A stretch of 64,000 nucleotides of DNA from Emcibacter sp. (GCF_963675455.1 NZ_OY776217.1:2838001-2902000); one strand, 5' to 3'. Counted from the stretch's first letter, positions 1 through 9,384 are shown. Numbers and translations are program-made. Notes: generated by a model from the letters alone, not told the origin.

Positions 1-99
1 CATGAATATATCGAAAGCACGTCCAGCAAGAGTGCCGGTGCCGCCGACTTCCATGATTTCAAATATTCTGCGCCTGATTGTCTTGGCTTGTCTGGCCAT
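1..99 (-). CDS. Ion-channel protein, N-terminus only (partial)
   Basis: Only the first 33 codons are in the window; the gene runs off the left edge. The peptide starts MARQAKTIRRRIFEI and continues to AFDIFM without a stop. A basic RRRIFEIME stretch followed by a residue pattern leading into a hydrophobic helix (RAFDIFM) resembles the cytoplasmic start of voltage-gated-type potassium/ion transport proteins. The start codon at 99 is preceded on the minus strand by AGAGGGAACC, a fair ribosome site. It lies just downstream of alaS, with a terminator between. The family call is an inference from a short stretch. Confidence 0.45.
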   Translation of the reverse strand, partial: MARQAKTIRRRIFEIMEVGGTGTLAGRAFDIFM

Positions 100-110
100 G
101 GTTCCCTCTG

Positions 111-140
111 AAAAAAAGGCCGCCTGTGACAGCGGCCCTT
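111..140 (-). terminator. Rho-independent terminator of alaS
   Basis: GGCCGC (118-123) pairs with GCGGCC (132-137) around an 8-nt loop. Read on the minus strand the stem is followed by seven T. It sits 4 nt beyond the alaS stop codon and separates alaS from the ion-channel gene. Confidence 0.85.
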
Positions 141-143
141 ATC

Positions 144-2798
144 TTACAAACCTGAAATGAAATTTTCTATGGCTTTTATAGCCTCATCGGCCTTGTCTCC
201 ATCGGGTCCGCCGGCCTGCGCCATATCAGGCCTTCCGCCGCCGCCTTTGCCGCCAACCGCCTCTGCGCCGACGCGCACCAGATCCACTGCGCTGACTTTG
301 TCCTTCAGATCATCTGTCACCGCAGTCAGAACCGCCGCCTTCCCGTCATTAACCGCAACAAAAGCAACAATACCCGAACCAACCTTTTTCTTGGCTTCGT
401 CTGCCAGGCCGCGAAGATCCTTTGCCGCAACGCCGTCCAGCACCTGTCCCAGGAATTTATGGGCGCCTACCATTTGTATGTCCTGCCCCTGTGACGTACC
501 GCCGCCGCCCATGGCCAGCTGTTTTTTCAGCTCGGAAATTTCCTTTTCCATGGCCTTCCGATCATCCAGAAGCTTTTTCAGGCGATCCGGCAACTGTTCC
601 GCCGTCACCTTCAGGGTTGATGTAGCGGCCTCAAGGCAATCTTCCTCAGCGGCAATATAAGCAAGCGCATCCTGTCCGGTAACTGCCTCGATCCGGCGTA
701 CACCAGAGGAAACCGCCCCTTCGGAGGTAATCTTGAACAAACCGATGTCACCGGTACGTATCACATGGGTCCCGCCACACAGTTCGACGGAAAAACGATC
801 TTCCGGCGTTTCCTTGATGCCCATGGAAACAACCCGGACCTCGTCGCCGTATTTCTCCCCGAACAGGGCCATGGCACCGGCCTCGATGGCCTCATCCGGT
901 GTCATCAGGCGGGTGACCACTTCCGTATTTTGCCGGACAACCCTGTTGACAGACTGCTCGACCGTCCGGATTTCTTCATGGCTCAGGGCTTTTGAATGGC
1001 TGATGTCGAAACGCAATTTATCCGGCGCCACCAGCGATCCTTTCTGGGTCACATGTTCGCCGAGGATTTCACGCAGCGCCGCATGAAGAATATGGGTGGC
1101 CGAATGATTGCCGCGAAGGCGGTTGCGGTTTTCGCCGTCAACCTTCATATCGACAATATCGCCAAGCCTGATTTCCCCTTCCAGCACCTTACAGTGATGG
1201 ACATGAAGGGTATTAAGCTGTTTTGACGTATCCGTGACCTTGAGATTGGTGCCAGTGCCTGAAGTGATATGACCGATATCGCCCATCTGACCACCTGATT
1301 CACCATAGAAAGGCGTCTGGTTTGTGAGCACCGCAACAGACTGGCCCTCAACGGCCTTCTCCACTTTTTTGCCGTCGACCACGAGACCGACGACCTTGCC
1401 ATCGGCTCGCTGCGACGTATAGCCGACAAACTCGGTGGCGCCATGTTCATCATAAAGTTCAAACCACAGTTCGTCCGTGGCTGCCTCGCCGGAACCTTTC
1501 CATGCGGCCCGGGCATCTGCCTTCTGCTTGGCCATGGCCTTTTTAAAGCCGGCCTCGTCTACACCGAAGCCCTTTGACCGCAGGGCATCCTGGGTCAGGT
1601 CAAGAGGGAAACCAAAGGTATCATAAAGTTTGAACGCCACGTCGCCGGCCAGTGTTCCGCCTTCCGGAAGGCTCTCCACTTCTTCATCCAAAAGCTTAAT
1701 ACCTCTCTCCAAGGTCTTCTTAAACCTTGTTTCTTCAAGAAGAAGAGTCTCTGTAATCAGGGCTTCTGCACGACCGAGTTCCGGAAAAGCCTGCCCCATC
1801 TGGGCCGTCAGTGCCGGAACCAGCCTGAACATAAGCGGATCCTGGCAACCGATCATATGAGCGTGTCGCATGGCCCGGCGCATAATCCGGCGCAGCACAT
1901 AACCGCGCCCTTCATTTGACGGCAGAACCCCGTCTGCAATCAGGAAACAGCTGGACCGCAGGTGGTCGGCAATGACCCGGTGAGAGACATTGTGATCACC
2001 ATATGGTTCGACACCGCTGGCATCAGCGGATGCCTGGATCAGATGTTTGAACAGATCGATTTCATAGTTATCATGAGTACCCTGAAGAACTGCGGCAATA
2101 CGCTCCAGCCCCATACCGGTATCTATGGAGGGTTTGGGGAGATTGAGCCGGTTGCCGTCCGCCTTCTGATCGAACTGCATGAATACCAGATTCCAGATTT
2201 CGACAAACCGGTCGCCGTCTTCCTCCGGGGATCCCGGAGGGCCGCCCCAGATATGTTCGCCGTGATCATAGAAGATTTCCGAACAGGGCCCGCAGGGACC
2301 GGTGTCGCCCATTGACCAGAAATTGTCGGACGTGGCGATACGAATGATGCGTTCTTCCGGCAGGCCCGAGATCTTGCGCCAAAGGTCGAATGCCTCGTCA
2401 TCTTCATGATAGACGGTGGTCGTCAGTTTGTCCGGCGACAGGCCGAATTCCTTTGTAATCAGCTCCCAGGCATAATAGATGGCCTGTTCCTTGAAATAGT
2501 CGCCAAAGGAAAAGTTTCCCAGCATTTCAAAAAAAGTATGGTGCCGTGCCGTATAACCGACATTGTCGAGGTCATTATGTTTGCCGCCGGCCCGTACGCA
2601 TTTCTGGCTTGACGCCGCACGCACATAATCCCGGCTTTCCGCGCCGGTAAAGACATTTTTGAAAGGCACCATTCCCGCATTTGTGAACATCAGGGTAGGA
2701 TCATTATGCGGCACCAGCGGACTGCTGGGGACAATTTCGTGGTCATTCTTCCGAAAATAATCCAGGAAAGCACTGCGGATTTCGTTGGTGCCTTTCAT
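144..2798 (-). CDS. alaS: Alanine--tRNA ligase
   Basis: This cytoplasmic class II aminoacyl-tRNA synthetase charges tRNA-Ala and edits mischarged Ser/Gly. At 884 residues it is full length. The N-terminal catalytic core is followed by the tRNA-recognition region, then the editing domain with zinc ligands His565 and His569 (HSATH) and Cys674 and His678 (CGGTH). The C-terminal oligomerisation/C-Ala domain ends with the glycine-rich GGKGGGGRPDMAQAGG signature. The start MKGTNEIRSAFLDYF is the normal family start. Next to recA, alaS is in a common alphaproteobacterial arrangement. A terminator on each side suggests a single-gene transcript. Identification is certain. Confidence 0.98.
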   Translation of the reverse strand: MKGTNEIRSAFLDYFRKNDHEIVPSSPLVPHNDPTLMFTNAGMVPFKNVFTGAESRDYVRAASSQKCVRAGGKHNDLDNVGYTARHHTFFEMLGNFSFGDYFKEQAIYYAWELITKEFGLSPDKLTTTVYHEDDEAFDLWRKISGLPEERIIRIATSDNFWSMGDTGPCGPCSEIFYDHGEHIWGGPPGSPEEDGDRFVEIWNLVFMQFDQKADGNRLNLPKPSIDTGMGLERIAAVLQGTHDNYEIDLFKHLIQASADASGVEPYGDHNVSHRVIADHLRSSCFLIADGVLPSNEGRGYVLRRIMRRAMRHAHMIGCQDPLMFRLVPALTAQMGQAFPELGRAEALITETLLLEETRFKKTLERGIKLLDEEVESLPEGGTLAGDVAFKLYDTFGFPLDLTQDALRSKGFGVDEAGFKKAMAKQKADARAAWKGSGEAATDELWFELYDEHGATEFVGYTSQRADGKVVGLVVDGKKVEKAVEGQSVAVLTNQTPFYGESGGQMGDIGHITSGTGTNLKVTDTSKQLNTLHVHHCKVLEGEIRLGDIVDMKVDGENRNRLRGNHSATHILHAALREILGEHVTQKGSLVAPDKLRFDISHSKALSHEEIRTVEQSVNRVVRQNTEVVTRLMTPDEAIEAGAMALFGEKYGDEVRVVSMGIKETPEDRFSVELCGGTHVIRTGDIGLFKITSEGAVSSGVRRIEAVTGQDALAYIAAEEDCLEAATSTLKVTAEQLPDRLKKLLDDRKAMEKEISELKKQLAMGGGGTSQGQDIQMVGAHKFLGQVLDGVAAKDLRGLADEAKKKVGSGIVAFVAVNDGKAAVLTAVTDDLKDKVSAVDLVRVGAEAVGGKGGGGRPDMAQAGGPDGDKADEAIKAIENFISGL

Positions 2799-2973
2799 TT
2801 TACGCTAAACCCTTTCTCATGCGGCGGCACGAAAGTGCCTGCGCGCCACATTATTCAAATCTGTCCTTGCCATAGCCCTTCCCGGGCCATCTCTATTGGG
2901 ATAGTCTTTTACCCCTTGATCACTGCGCTGTCCAGCATTGTATACTGTAGGGGAAGCAGGCGACAGCTGCCAC

Positions 2974-3003
2974 AAAAAAGGCGCCCTGAGGGCGCCTTTA
3001 AAA
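2974..3003 (-). terminator. Rho-independent terminator of recA
   Basis: The hairpin AAAGGCGCC / GGCGCCTTT with a very short loop has a T6 run on the minus-strand side. It begins 17 nt after the recA stop. On the plus strand it ends in TTTAAA, so it mainly serves recA. Confidence 0.85.
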
Positions 3004-3019
3004 TGTATTTTACAAGAGG

Positions 3020-4093
3020 TTATTCCTCTTCAGTCTCCTTCACGGATCCTTCCTTCAGCATCACCTTGTCAAGAATACCGGCGTTATGACGGATCGCCTG
3101 CTCGATGGTATCCGCTATTTCCCTGTTTTCCTTGAGAAACCGTTTGGCATTTTCCCTGCCCTGACCGATACGCTGGCTGTCATAGGAATACCATGACCCT
3201 GATTTTTCGACGATTCCGGCCTTGACCCCGAGATCAACCAGTTCACCCATCTTGGAAATCCCCTCACCGTACATGATATCAAACTCGATCACCTTGAACG
3301 GCGGGGCCACCTTGTTCTTGACCACCTTGACCTTGGTCTGGTTGCCGACAATTTCCTCTTTATCCTTGATCGCACCGATACGGCGAATATCAAGCCGGAC
3401 GGAAGCATAGAACTTCAGAGCGTTACCGCCGGTGGTCGTTTCCGGACTGCCGTACATCACGCCGATCTTCATCCTGATCTGGTTGATGAAAATCACCATA
3501 CATTTTGATTTGGAAATAGATCCGGTCAGCTTGCGCAGGGCCTGGCTCATCAGACGGGCCTGCAGCCCCACATGGGAATCCCCCATTTCACCTTCCAGCT
3601 CCGCCCGCGGCGTAAGCGCCGCCACACTGTCGATCACCAGAATATCCACGGCCCCGGAACGGACCAGGGTATCGGCAATTTCAAGAGCCTGTTCCCCGGT
3701 ATCAGGCTGGGAAATCAGCAGTTCCTCAATGTCCACACCGAGCTTGGACGCATATACCGGATCAAGGGCATGTTCCGCATCGACAAAGGCTGCCACACCG
3801 CCGGTCCGCTGAACTTCCGCTGCAACATGAAGGGCCAGCGTGGTTTTACCGGAACTCTCCGGGCCATAGATCTCGATGATCCGACCTTTCGGCAGACCGC
3901 CGATACCAAGCGCAATATCGAGGCCAAGAGAGCCGGTGGAAACGGCCTCAATGTCCACAGCTGTATTATTCTGCCCCAGTTTCATGACAGAACCTTTGCC
4001 AAAAGCACGTTCTATCTGTCCAAGGGCTGCTTCGAGAGCTTTCTGTTTATCCATATTGTCCTGTCCGACCAGTTTCAGCTGCGATGTTGCCAT
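3020..4093 (-). CDS. recA: Recombinase RecA
   Basis: DNA strand-exchange ATPase and LexA co-protease of the SOS response, 357 residues (usual 340-360). The Walker A motif GPESSGKT is at residues 77-84. The MAW-type loop and the L2 region (MYGSPETTTGGNALKFYASVR) are intact. The C-terminus is acidic (VKETEEE), as in other RecA proteins. The start at 4093 has a strong ribosome site (GGAGAAGGATT) directly upstream. The 212-bp upstream gap holds candidate SOS operators, described separately. The gene is followed by its own terminator. Confidence 0.98.
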   Translation of the reverse strand: MATSQLKLVGQDNMDKQKALEAALGQIERAFGKGSVMKLGQNNTAVDIEAVSTGSLGLDIALGIGGLPKGRIIEIYGPESSGKTTLALHVAAEVQRTGGVAAFVDAEHALDPVYASKLGVDIEELLISQPDTGEQALEIADTLVRSGAVDILVIDSVAALTPRAELEGEMGDSHVGLQARLMSQALRKLTGSISKSKCMVIFINQIRMKIGVMYGSPETTTGGNALKFYASVRLDIRRIGAIKDKEEIVGNQTKVKVVKNKVAPPFKVIEFDIMYGEGISKMGELVDLGVKAGIVEKSGSWYSYDSQRIGQGRENAKRFLKENREIADTIEQAIRHNAGILDKVMLKEGSVKETEEE

Positions 4094-4146
4094 AATCCTT
4101 CTCCTCTATATTCCATAGCCCGCTCAAGGTTGCAATGAAGGATAAT

Positions 4147-4161
4147 GTACATGTTTTGTTC
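4147..4161. promoter_or_regulatory. Candidate alphaproteobacterial LexA box of recA
   Basis: GTAC-N7-GTTC lies 54 bp upstream of the recA start. The established alphaproteobacterial SOS box is GTTC-N7-GTTC, so this copy differs at one base. Position and target gene fit; the mismatch keeps confidence moderate. Confidence 0.5.
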
Positions 4162-4175
4162 TCATTGGCAAGAAC
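4158..4175. promoter_or_regulatory. Palindrome GTTCT-N8-AGAAC upstream of recA
   Basis: An 18-bp inverted repeat shares its left half-site with the candidate LexA box. Its half-sites match those of a second palindrome at 4226-4242. It may be part of the recA operator or an alternative dimer site; inferred only from symmetry and position. Confidence 0.35.
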
Positions 4176-4225
4176 TTTTTTAACATACTGTTTTTATTGG
4201 TATTTTAAATAATAATACACCTAAT

Positions 4226-4242
4226 GTTCTCCTAAAGAGAAC
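4226..4242. promoter_or_regulatory. Perfect palindrome GTTCTC-N5-GAGAAC between cckA and recA
   Basis: A perfect 17-bp inverted repeat lies 133 bp upstream of recA and 64 bp beyond the cckA stop. The half-site GTTCTC also occurs at 4158. It matches no operator family I can name with certainty; an SOS-linked role is a guess. Confidence 0.4.
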
Positions 4243-4305
4243 GCAAAACAAGGGGTATTTCACAGAGTTAAGACGGCGACCCGACAGAATCATCATAGAG
4301 GCTGG

Positions 4306-6792
4306 TCAACTCTCCAGCACATCCTTGACCTGTTCAGCCAGCTGTTTGAGACTGAATGGCTTGGGCAGAAAGTTGAAGTCTTCCTCCCCGAGGTTCTTGT
4401 CAAAGGCATCTTCCGCATAGCCGGATATAAAGATCACCTTGAGATCGGGATATTTTTCCTTCACTTTTTTGACCATGGTCGGGCCATCCATCTGCGGCAT
4501 GACCACATCACTGATGATCAGGTCCAGCTTTCCTTCCAGTTCCTGCACCACCTTCAGGGCCTTATCGCCGCTGTTGGCCTCATAGATCTTGTATCCTTTA
4601 TTCTTCAAGGCCCGTGACGCGAACATGCGAACCGCATCCTCGTCCTCGACCAGGAGAATGTTGCCCTTGCCGGTCAGGTCCTTGGCTACTTTCTGCGCGG
4701 TTTCCTGAACCACCTGTTCCTCAGCAACTTCCCGCTTGCTCTCTTTATGCATAGGGATATAGATGCTGAAGGTTGTGCCCTTGCCCAGCTCGCTGGCGGG
4801 GAAGACAAAGCCGTCGGTCTGCTTGATAATCCCATAGACCGTTGACAGGCCGAGACCTGTCCCCTTGCCCACTTCCTTGGTGCTGAAGAAAGGCTCGAAA
4901 ATCTTACCCAGATGTTCCTTGGCAATGCCGGTTCCGGTATCTTCCACTTCCAGCAACACATAATCGTTGGGCGGCATAACCTTGTAGCGCTCACTGATTT
5001 TCAGGGATTCCTGATAGGGAATATTGCGGGTGCGGATCATGATCTTGCCGCCTTCCGGCATCGCGTCCCGCGCATTCACACAGAGGTTGATGATCACCTG
5101 CTCCAGCTGACCCTGGTCCACCTTGACCGGACCAAGCCCGCGGCCGTGCTTCATTTCCAGCTCGATCGTCTCCCCGATCAGGCGCCTGAGAAGGTTTGAC
5201 AGTTCCGCCAGCACATCAGTAACGATAAGCACCTTGGGCCGCAGGGTTTGCTGGCGGGAAAAGGCCAGAAGCTGACGCACAAGATTGGCCGCCCGGTTCG
5301 CGTTCTGTTTGATCTGGATGATATCGGAAAATGACTGATCTCCCGGACCATGCCGCACCAGAAGCAAGTCACAGAATCCGGTGATTGCCGTCAGAAGATT
5401 ATTGAAGTCATGGGCAATGCCACCCGCCAACTGCCCGACCGCCTGCATTTTCTGAGACTGGGCAAACTGGAGCTCCAGACTTTTCTGTTCCGTGGTATCG
5501 ATCAGGTAAAGAATGGAAACACCGCTATGTTCGGCAAAATGCTCGAGCCGGGTGATGTAAAGCTGTCCCCGTTTTTCTTCTTTCCCCTTGAAAGCAACAT
5601 CGGCGACGGTACTGGCCTCGCCGCTCTCGATCGTATGTTCAATTTTCCCGATAATATCCTGGTAATCCTCGGTCTCGAGGAAGTCCTTCAGTCTTTTGGT
5701 TTTTACCAGACCGAGCGCGGCAAGAAAGTTCCTGAAAATATTATTACGTTCCAGCACCTCCCCCTTGGCTGTCACGACGGCGATACCGATAGGAGAATCC
5801 ATGAAGAAATGTTCGATATTCACGTCCGACGGCATGGCATGATCAGTCCGGTCACCGCCGGAGCGATGCAGGACATAAAGAGAAATATCTTCATCCCGGA
5901 AAGGAGTTTCAAAGTCCTCTACAGCATGAATTTCCAGTGAAATGTCATTTCCGGCAAGGGTCTTGCAGGAAACTTTTCCATTGAGATTTTTCTTTTCACT
6001 GGCTGTCATCGTCTGCAAGGGAACAGGAAGCTGCAGATCCCCCTCATCCAGATCTACGATCCAATCCCTCAGCAGATCGTTGACAAACAGTATTTCATCA
6101 TCGCTGCTGACCGCCATGAAACCGGTATTGCCCAAATCCATTAAACGGCCGATACCACTCAGGTCCATTCTCCGGCTTAACGCAGTCGCCGGCTTATCCA
6201 CGGTATCGCCTGCCGCCGCATTCCAGCGCACATACCCCTGCCGTTCCTGCTCGTGATAAAGATCCAGTTTCAGAACTACCGGCCGGCGTTCCTGATCCTC
6301 AACCGTGATGGTCAGGCTCTTTTTCTCTCCCGGCCCAAGTTTTTTGACAATTGTTTCCAGTTCGGCCTTTTCTTCTGCATTGACAAAGGGAAGTCTGAAA
6401 GGAGAAATCGTCTGATCGCCGGTGATAGAGTCCATAAGCTGTCGAAACCTTGAATCAGCGTAAACGACTTCCCCCACCCGGCTTGTCAGCAAATAAGCCT
6501 GATCGCTGTCTGCTCCTGACACCGAAGCGGTTCGCGCCTGAACTGGCAAAGCTGCCTGCTCCCGATGCAGAAAATAGGCCATGACAATTGCAGTTACCAA
6601 AACCGCTGAACCGGAAAGAATAATGCCTGCCGTGATATACCCCAAACTCAGACAAAAAATAAACAAGGCAAGAGCCACGAGAATGCCGATACCCGCCAGT
6701 GTCATCATAAAGGGATAATCAATTCTGTCCCCGCGATCCGAAGTGGCATAAATATAGGAACTGTCTGTTGTAATCGGGCTGAATTTGTTCAT
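4306..6792 (-). CDS. cckA: Hybrid histidine kinase/phosphatase CckA
   Basis: Membrane-bound hybrid kinase at the top of the CtrA phosphorelay (CckA to ChpT to CtrA/CpdR), controlling cell cycle and class II flagellar genes in Alphaproteobacteria. It has 828 residues. Two transmembrane helices lie near residues 28-75, followed by PAS-like sensory domains and a HisKA domain with phospho-acceptor His461 (GGIAHDFNN, the usual CckA form). An HATPase domain follows (NLCVNARDAMPEGG and DTGTGI motifs). The C-terminal receiver has Asp762 in SDVVMPQMDG and a KPF motif. It lies 58 bp downstream of flhB and could be read through from the flagellar operon; recA is upstream-adjacent in the other direction. 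Length, domain order and context agree with CckA. Confidence 0.92.
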   Translation of the reverse strand: MNKFSPITTDSSYIYATSDRGDRIDYPFMMTLAGIGILVALALFIFCLSLGYITAGIILSGSAVLVTAIVMAYFLHREQAALPVQARTASVSGADSDQAYLLTSRVGEVVYADSRFRQLMDSITGDQTISPFRLPFVNAEEKAELETIVKKLGPGEKKSLTITVEDQERRPVVLKLDLYHEQERQGYVRWNAAAGDTVDKPATALSRRMDLSGIGRLMDLGNTGFMAVSSDDEILFVNDLLRDWIVDLDEGDLQLPVPLQTMTASEKKNLNGKVSCKTLAGNDISLEIHAVEDFETPFRDEDISLYVLHRSGGDRTDHAMPSDVNIEHFFMDSPIGIAVVTAKGEVLERNNIFRNFLAALGLVKTKRLKDFLETEDYQDIIGKIEHTIESGEASTVADVAFKGKEEKRGQLYITRLEHFAEHSGVSILYLIDTTEQKSLELQFAQSQKMQAVGQLAGGIAHDFNNLLTAITGFCDLLLVRHGPGDQSFSDIIQIKQNANRAANLVRQLLAFSRQQTLRPKVLIVTDVLAELSNLLRRLIGETIELEMKHGRGLGPVKVDQGQLEQVIINLCVNARDAMPEGGKIMIRTRNIPYQESLKISERYKVMPPNDYVLLEVEDTGTGIAKEHLGKIFEPFFSTKEVGKGTGLGLSTVYGIIKQTDGFVFPASELGKGTTFSIYIPMHKESKREVAEEQVVQETAQKVAKDLTGKGNILLVEDEDAVRMFASRALKNKGYKIYEANSGDKALKVVQELEGKLDLIISDVVMPQMDGPTMVKKVKEKYPDLKVIFISGYAEDAFDKNLGEEDFNFLPKPFSLKQLAEQVKDVLES

Positions 6793-6850
6793 TTTTTAAT
6801 TCTTTGTTTTTACGTTTCAAATCTCTGTAATATTAAGCATCATTTGTGGA

Positions 6851-7945
6851 TTAGTTCAATGATGGACGATATGCAGGTCGCTGCCCCGCCTTGAGCTTTA
6901 GGATATATCCGATCACCTCTGCAACCGCCTTGTAATGTTCCGGCTGGATTTCTTCATCCACTTCCACTGCGGCGTGAAGCGTCCTGGCAAGTGGTGGATT
7001 TTCAAGGATCGGAATATCATGCTCTTCGGCAATCTCCCTGATTCGGAGGGCAACATTGTCCACGCCTTTTGCCACCACAACCGGAACTTCCATGACGCCC
7101 TGATTATACTTCATGGCCACGGCATAGTGGGTCGGGTTTGTCACAACCACATCCGCTTCAGGAACAGCCGCCATCATCCGCCTGCGGGACCGTTCCATCC
7201 TGATCTGTCGAAGCCTGGCTTTGACCATAGGGTCACCGTCAGTCTGTTTCATCTCGTCCTTGACTTCCTGCTTGGTCATGCGCATCTGCTTCATGAACTG
7301 GAAACGCTGGAACATATAATCCATGCCGGCAATAATGGCCATAATAGCCACAACGCCCCCCAGAACCCGCAAGACCATTACATAGATGATATGCACAACG
7401 TCCGTAATTTCGTAGGTCATCATATGTTCGAGGAGATCCCGTTCTGGCCAGACGAGAATGAACACAACTGCCGCCACAATCGTGATTTTGAGTATGGATT
7501 TGAAAATTTCGGCGAAATTCTGCATGGAAAAAATGCGTTTCAATCCTCCTAACGGAGAAATTTTATTCAGCTTTGGTTTTATTTTTTCTGCTGAAAGTAT
7601 CGGTTTATGCTGGATTACAGTTCCCGTAAGAGCGCCGGCAAGCAGCAATATTATCGGTAAGACAAGAAAAACCCCCACTTTCATCAACACACCCGCCAGA
7701 AAAGACTGTAATCCCTGCCCGTCCATAGGTACTTCGTGGGAAAACTCAAATATACGCGCAAGCGAATTACTTAAACCACTCATACTTGACGCGCCGCTGA
7801 TCAAGACCACAAGCGTAATAGCCAGCAGGATAAAGAAGTGCTTTACTTCCTGACTCTTGACCACCTCGCCTTTGTCCTGAGCATCCTGAAGCTTCTTGGA
7901 CGTCGGTTCCTCGGTCTTTTGCGATTGATCCTGATCTTCTGCCAA
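6851..7945 (-). CDS. flhB: Flagellar export switch protein FlhB
   Basis: Inner-membrane component of the flagellar type III export gate that switches substrate from rod/hook to filament proteins. It has 364 residues with four membrane helices in the N-terminal half. A cytoplasmic autocleavage domain carries the NPTH motif at residues 270-273, which cleaves between N and P. The N-terminus is charged (DQSQKTEEPTSKKLQDAQDKGEV), typical of FlhB. It is the last gene of flgB-flgC-fliE-fliQ-fliR-flhB and follows fliR with a 21-nt gap. A separate FlhB C-domain paralogue is encoded at 10462. Confidence 0.97.
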   Translation of the reverse strand: MAEDQDQSQKTEEPTSKKLQDAQDKGEVVKSQEVKHFFILLAITLVVLISGASSMSGLSNSLARIFEFSHEVPMDGQGLQSFLAGVLMKVGVFLVLPIILLLAGALTGTVIQHKPILSAEKIKPKLNKISPLGGLKRIFSMQNFAEIFKSILKITIVAAVVFILVWPERDLLEHMMTYEITDVVHIIYVMVLRVLGGVVAIMAIIAGMDYMFQRFQFMKQMRMTKQEVKDEMKQTDGDPMVKARLRQIRMERSRRRMMAAVPEADVVVTNPTHYAVAMKYNQGVMEVPVVVAKGVDNVALRIREIAEEHDIPILENPPLARTLHAAVEVDEEIQPEHYKAVAEVIGYILKLKAGQRPAYRPSLN

Positions 7946-7966
7946 AGGGACTCCTCAAACGATCCG

Positions 7967-8725
7967 TTACACCAGGAAAACTGAAATACTGTTTTCCATA
8001 TATTGCAGGAACCATGTCATTCCCGCCCCCAGCACAATCATCAGAATGATAAATCCCACTGCGATATTGAGAGGCATGGCGATAAAAAATACCTGCAATT
8101 GCGGCATTAACCGTGCAAGTATACCAAGACCAATATTAAAAATCAGTCCATAAACAAGAAAGGGTGTTGCGATCTGCAGACCCAGCTGGAAAGCATTTGC
8201 CACCGTATCCAGCACTCTCTCGGCAAAATCATTAATCATGAGATCAAAACCAACTGGAAACAACGTATAGCTGTCGTGCATGGCCCCGATCATAAGGTGG
8301 TGCAAATCGGTCACAAAAATCAAGGTTGTTCCCATAAGGGTCAGAAAGGTACCCATCTGGGCGCTTTGCCCCCCCTGCATCGGGTCGAACGCCTGCGCCG
8401 CCGCCAGACCGGTGTTCATGGCGATTATCATACCGGCCAGATGCAACGCACTCATCAGAAGTCGTATGGAGGTACCGATCATGATACCGACGAGAGCCTC
8501 CTTGAACATAAGAACAAATAAAGGAAGCGGCTGTTCAGGCATGGACGGTATCGCTGATTTCACCACAAGGTACACCAGAAGACTGACACCAAGGGCCATG
8601 ACCAGCCGTATACGGGGGGAAATTGCACTTTCCCCGAGGGCTGGCAGAATAATGAACATACTGCCAAGACGGGTAAACACCAGTAAAAAGCCGAATATTT
8701 CCTGCGGCAGATACTGGCTAAACAA
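7967..8725 (-). CDS. fliR: Flagellar export gate protein FliR
   Basis: Polytopic membrane subunit of the FliPQR export gate, 252 residues with about six hydrophobic segments. It contains the conserved region around MNTGLAAAQAFDPMQGGQSAQ, typical of FliR. It overlaps the end of fliQ by 8 nt, so the two are probably translationally coupled, and sits between fliQ and flhB as in many bacteria. Confidence 0.96.
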   Translation of the reverse strand: MFSQYLPQEIFGFLLVFTRLGSMFIILPALGESAISPRIRLVMALGVSLLVYLVVKSAIPSMPEQPLPLFVLMFKEALVGIMIGTSIRLLMSALHLAGMIIAMNTGLAAAQAFDPMQGGQSAQMGTFLTLMGTTLIFVTDLHHLMIGAMHDSYTLFPVGFDLMINDFAERVLDTVANAFQLGLQIATPFLVYGLIFNIGLGILARLMPQLQVFFIAMPLNIAVGFIILMIVLGAGMTWFLQYMENSISVFLV

Positions 8726-8984
8726 GACCTATGATCCGCTCGGCAATTTGTTGCATGAAGGTACCCAGGGTTTCCCCCATGAAGGGCAGGAAAAAAAACA
8801 AAGAAAGAAAGATAGCGATAATTTTCGGCACAAATGTCAGAGTCATTTCCTGAATTTGTGTCAGCGCCTGAAACAGGGATATAAACAGGCCGACGACAAG
8901 AGCAACCATCATAACAGGCCCAGCCACCTTGATCAGGACCCAGATGGCTTCCTGTGCCAAATCAATGACGTCTGCCCCGTTCAT
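8718..8984 (-). CDS. fliQ: Flagellar export gate protein FliQ
   Basis: Small (88 residues) two-helix membrane subunit of the FliPQR export gate. It starts MNGADVIDLAQEAIWV and contains the conserved FQALTQIQEMTLTFVPK segment. Length is typical. It overlaps fliR and follows fliE with a 34-nt gap in the same operon. Confidence 0.96.
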   Translation of the reverse strand: MNGADVIDLAQEAIWVLIKVAGPVMMVALVVGLFISLFQALTQIQEMTLTFVPKIIAIFLSLFFFLPFMGETLGTFMQQIAERIIGLV

Positions 8985-9018
8985 TCAAGTAAACCTTCTT
9001 GATCGTTTGGCCGGATCG

Positions 9019-9360
9019 CTAGATCGGCATGCGGATAATATCCTGATAAGCGGAAATGACCTTATCGCGGACCGCTACAACTGTTTCCAGGACCATCTCG
9101 GCATTCTGAACACTGGTGACGACATCGACAAGATCCGCCTGTTTATTCAGCGCCTGAATGCCGGTCGTTTCGCTCCTGCCAACAGCTTCCGCCGTGCTGC
9201 CGAGACTTTCCTTTAAAATGGAGGAAAAGGATCCTGCACCCTCGGTTTCCACAGAACCGACCGGCGATATCTTCTCCACTTTTCCGCCCAGCCCCCCAAC
9301 TCCCTGACTTTTCAGGGTATTTGCATAGGCATTTGCGGCGTCCATTGCTTTAATGTTCAT
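9019..9360 (-). CDS. fliE: Flagellar hook-basal body protein FliE
   Basis: Joins the MS ring to the proximal rod and is the first rod-type export substrate. It has 113 residues. The C-terminal half carries the conserved pattern QALNKQADLVDVVTSVQNAEMVLETVVAVRD, with terminal YQDIIRMPI diagnostic of FliE. It sits 24 nt after flgC in the flgBC-fliE-fliQR-flhB operon. Confidence 0.95.
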   Translation of the reverse strand: MNIKAMDAANAYANTLKSQGVGGLGGKVEKISPVGSVETEGAGSFSSILKESLGSTAEAVGRSETTGIQALNKQADLVDVVTSVQNAEMVLETVVAVRDKVISAYQDIIRMPI

Positions 9361-9384
9361 TTTGGAGACTCCCTGACCTTAAAT

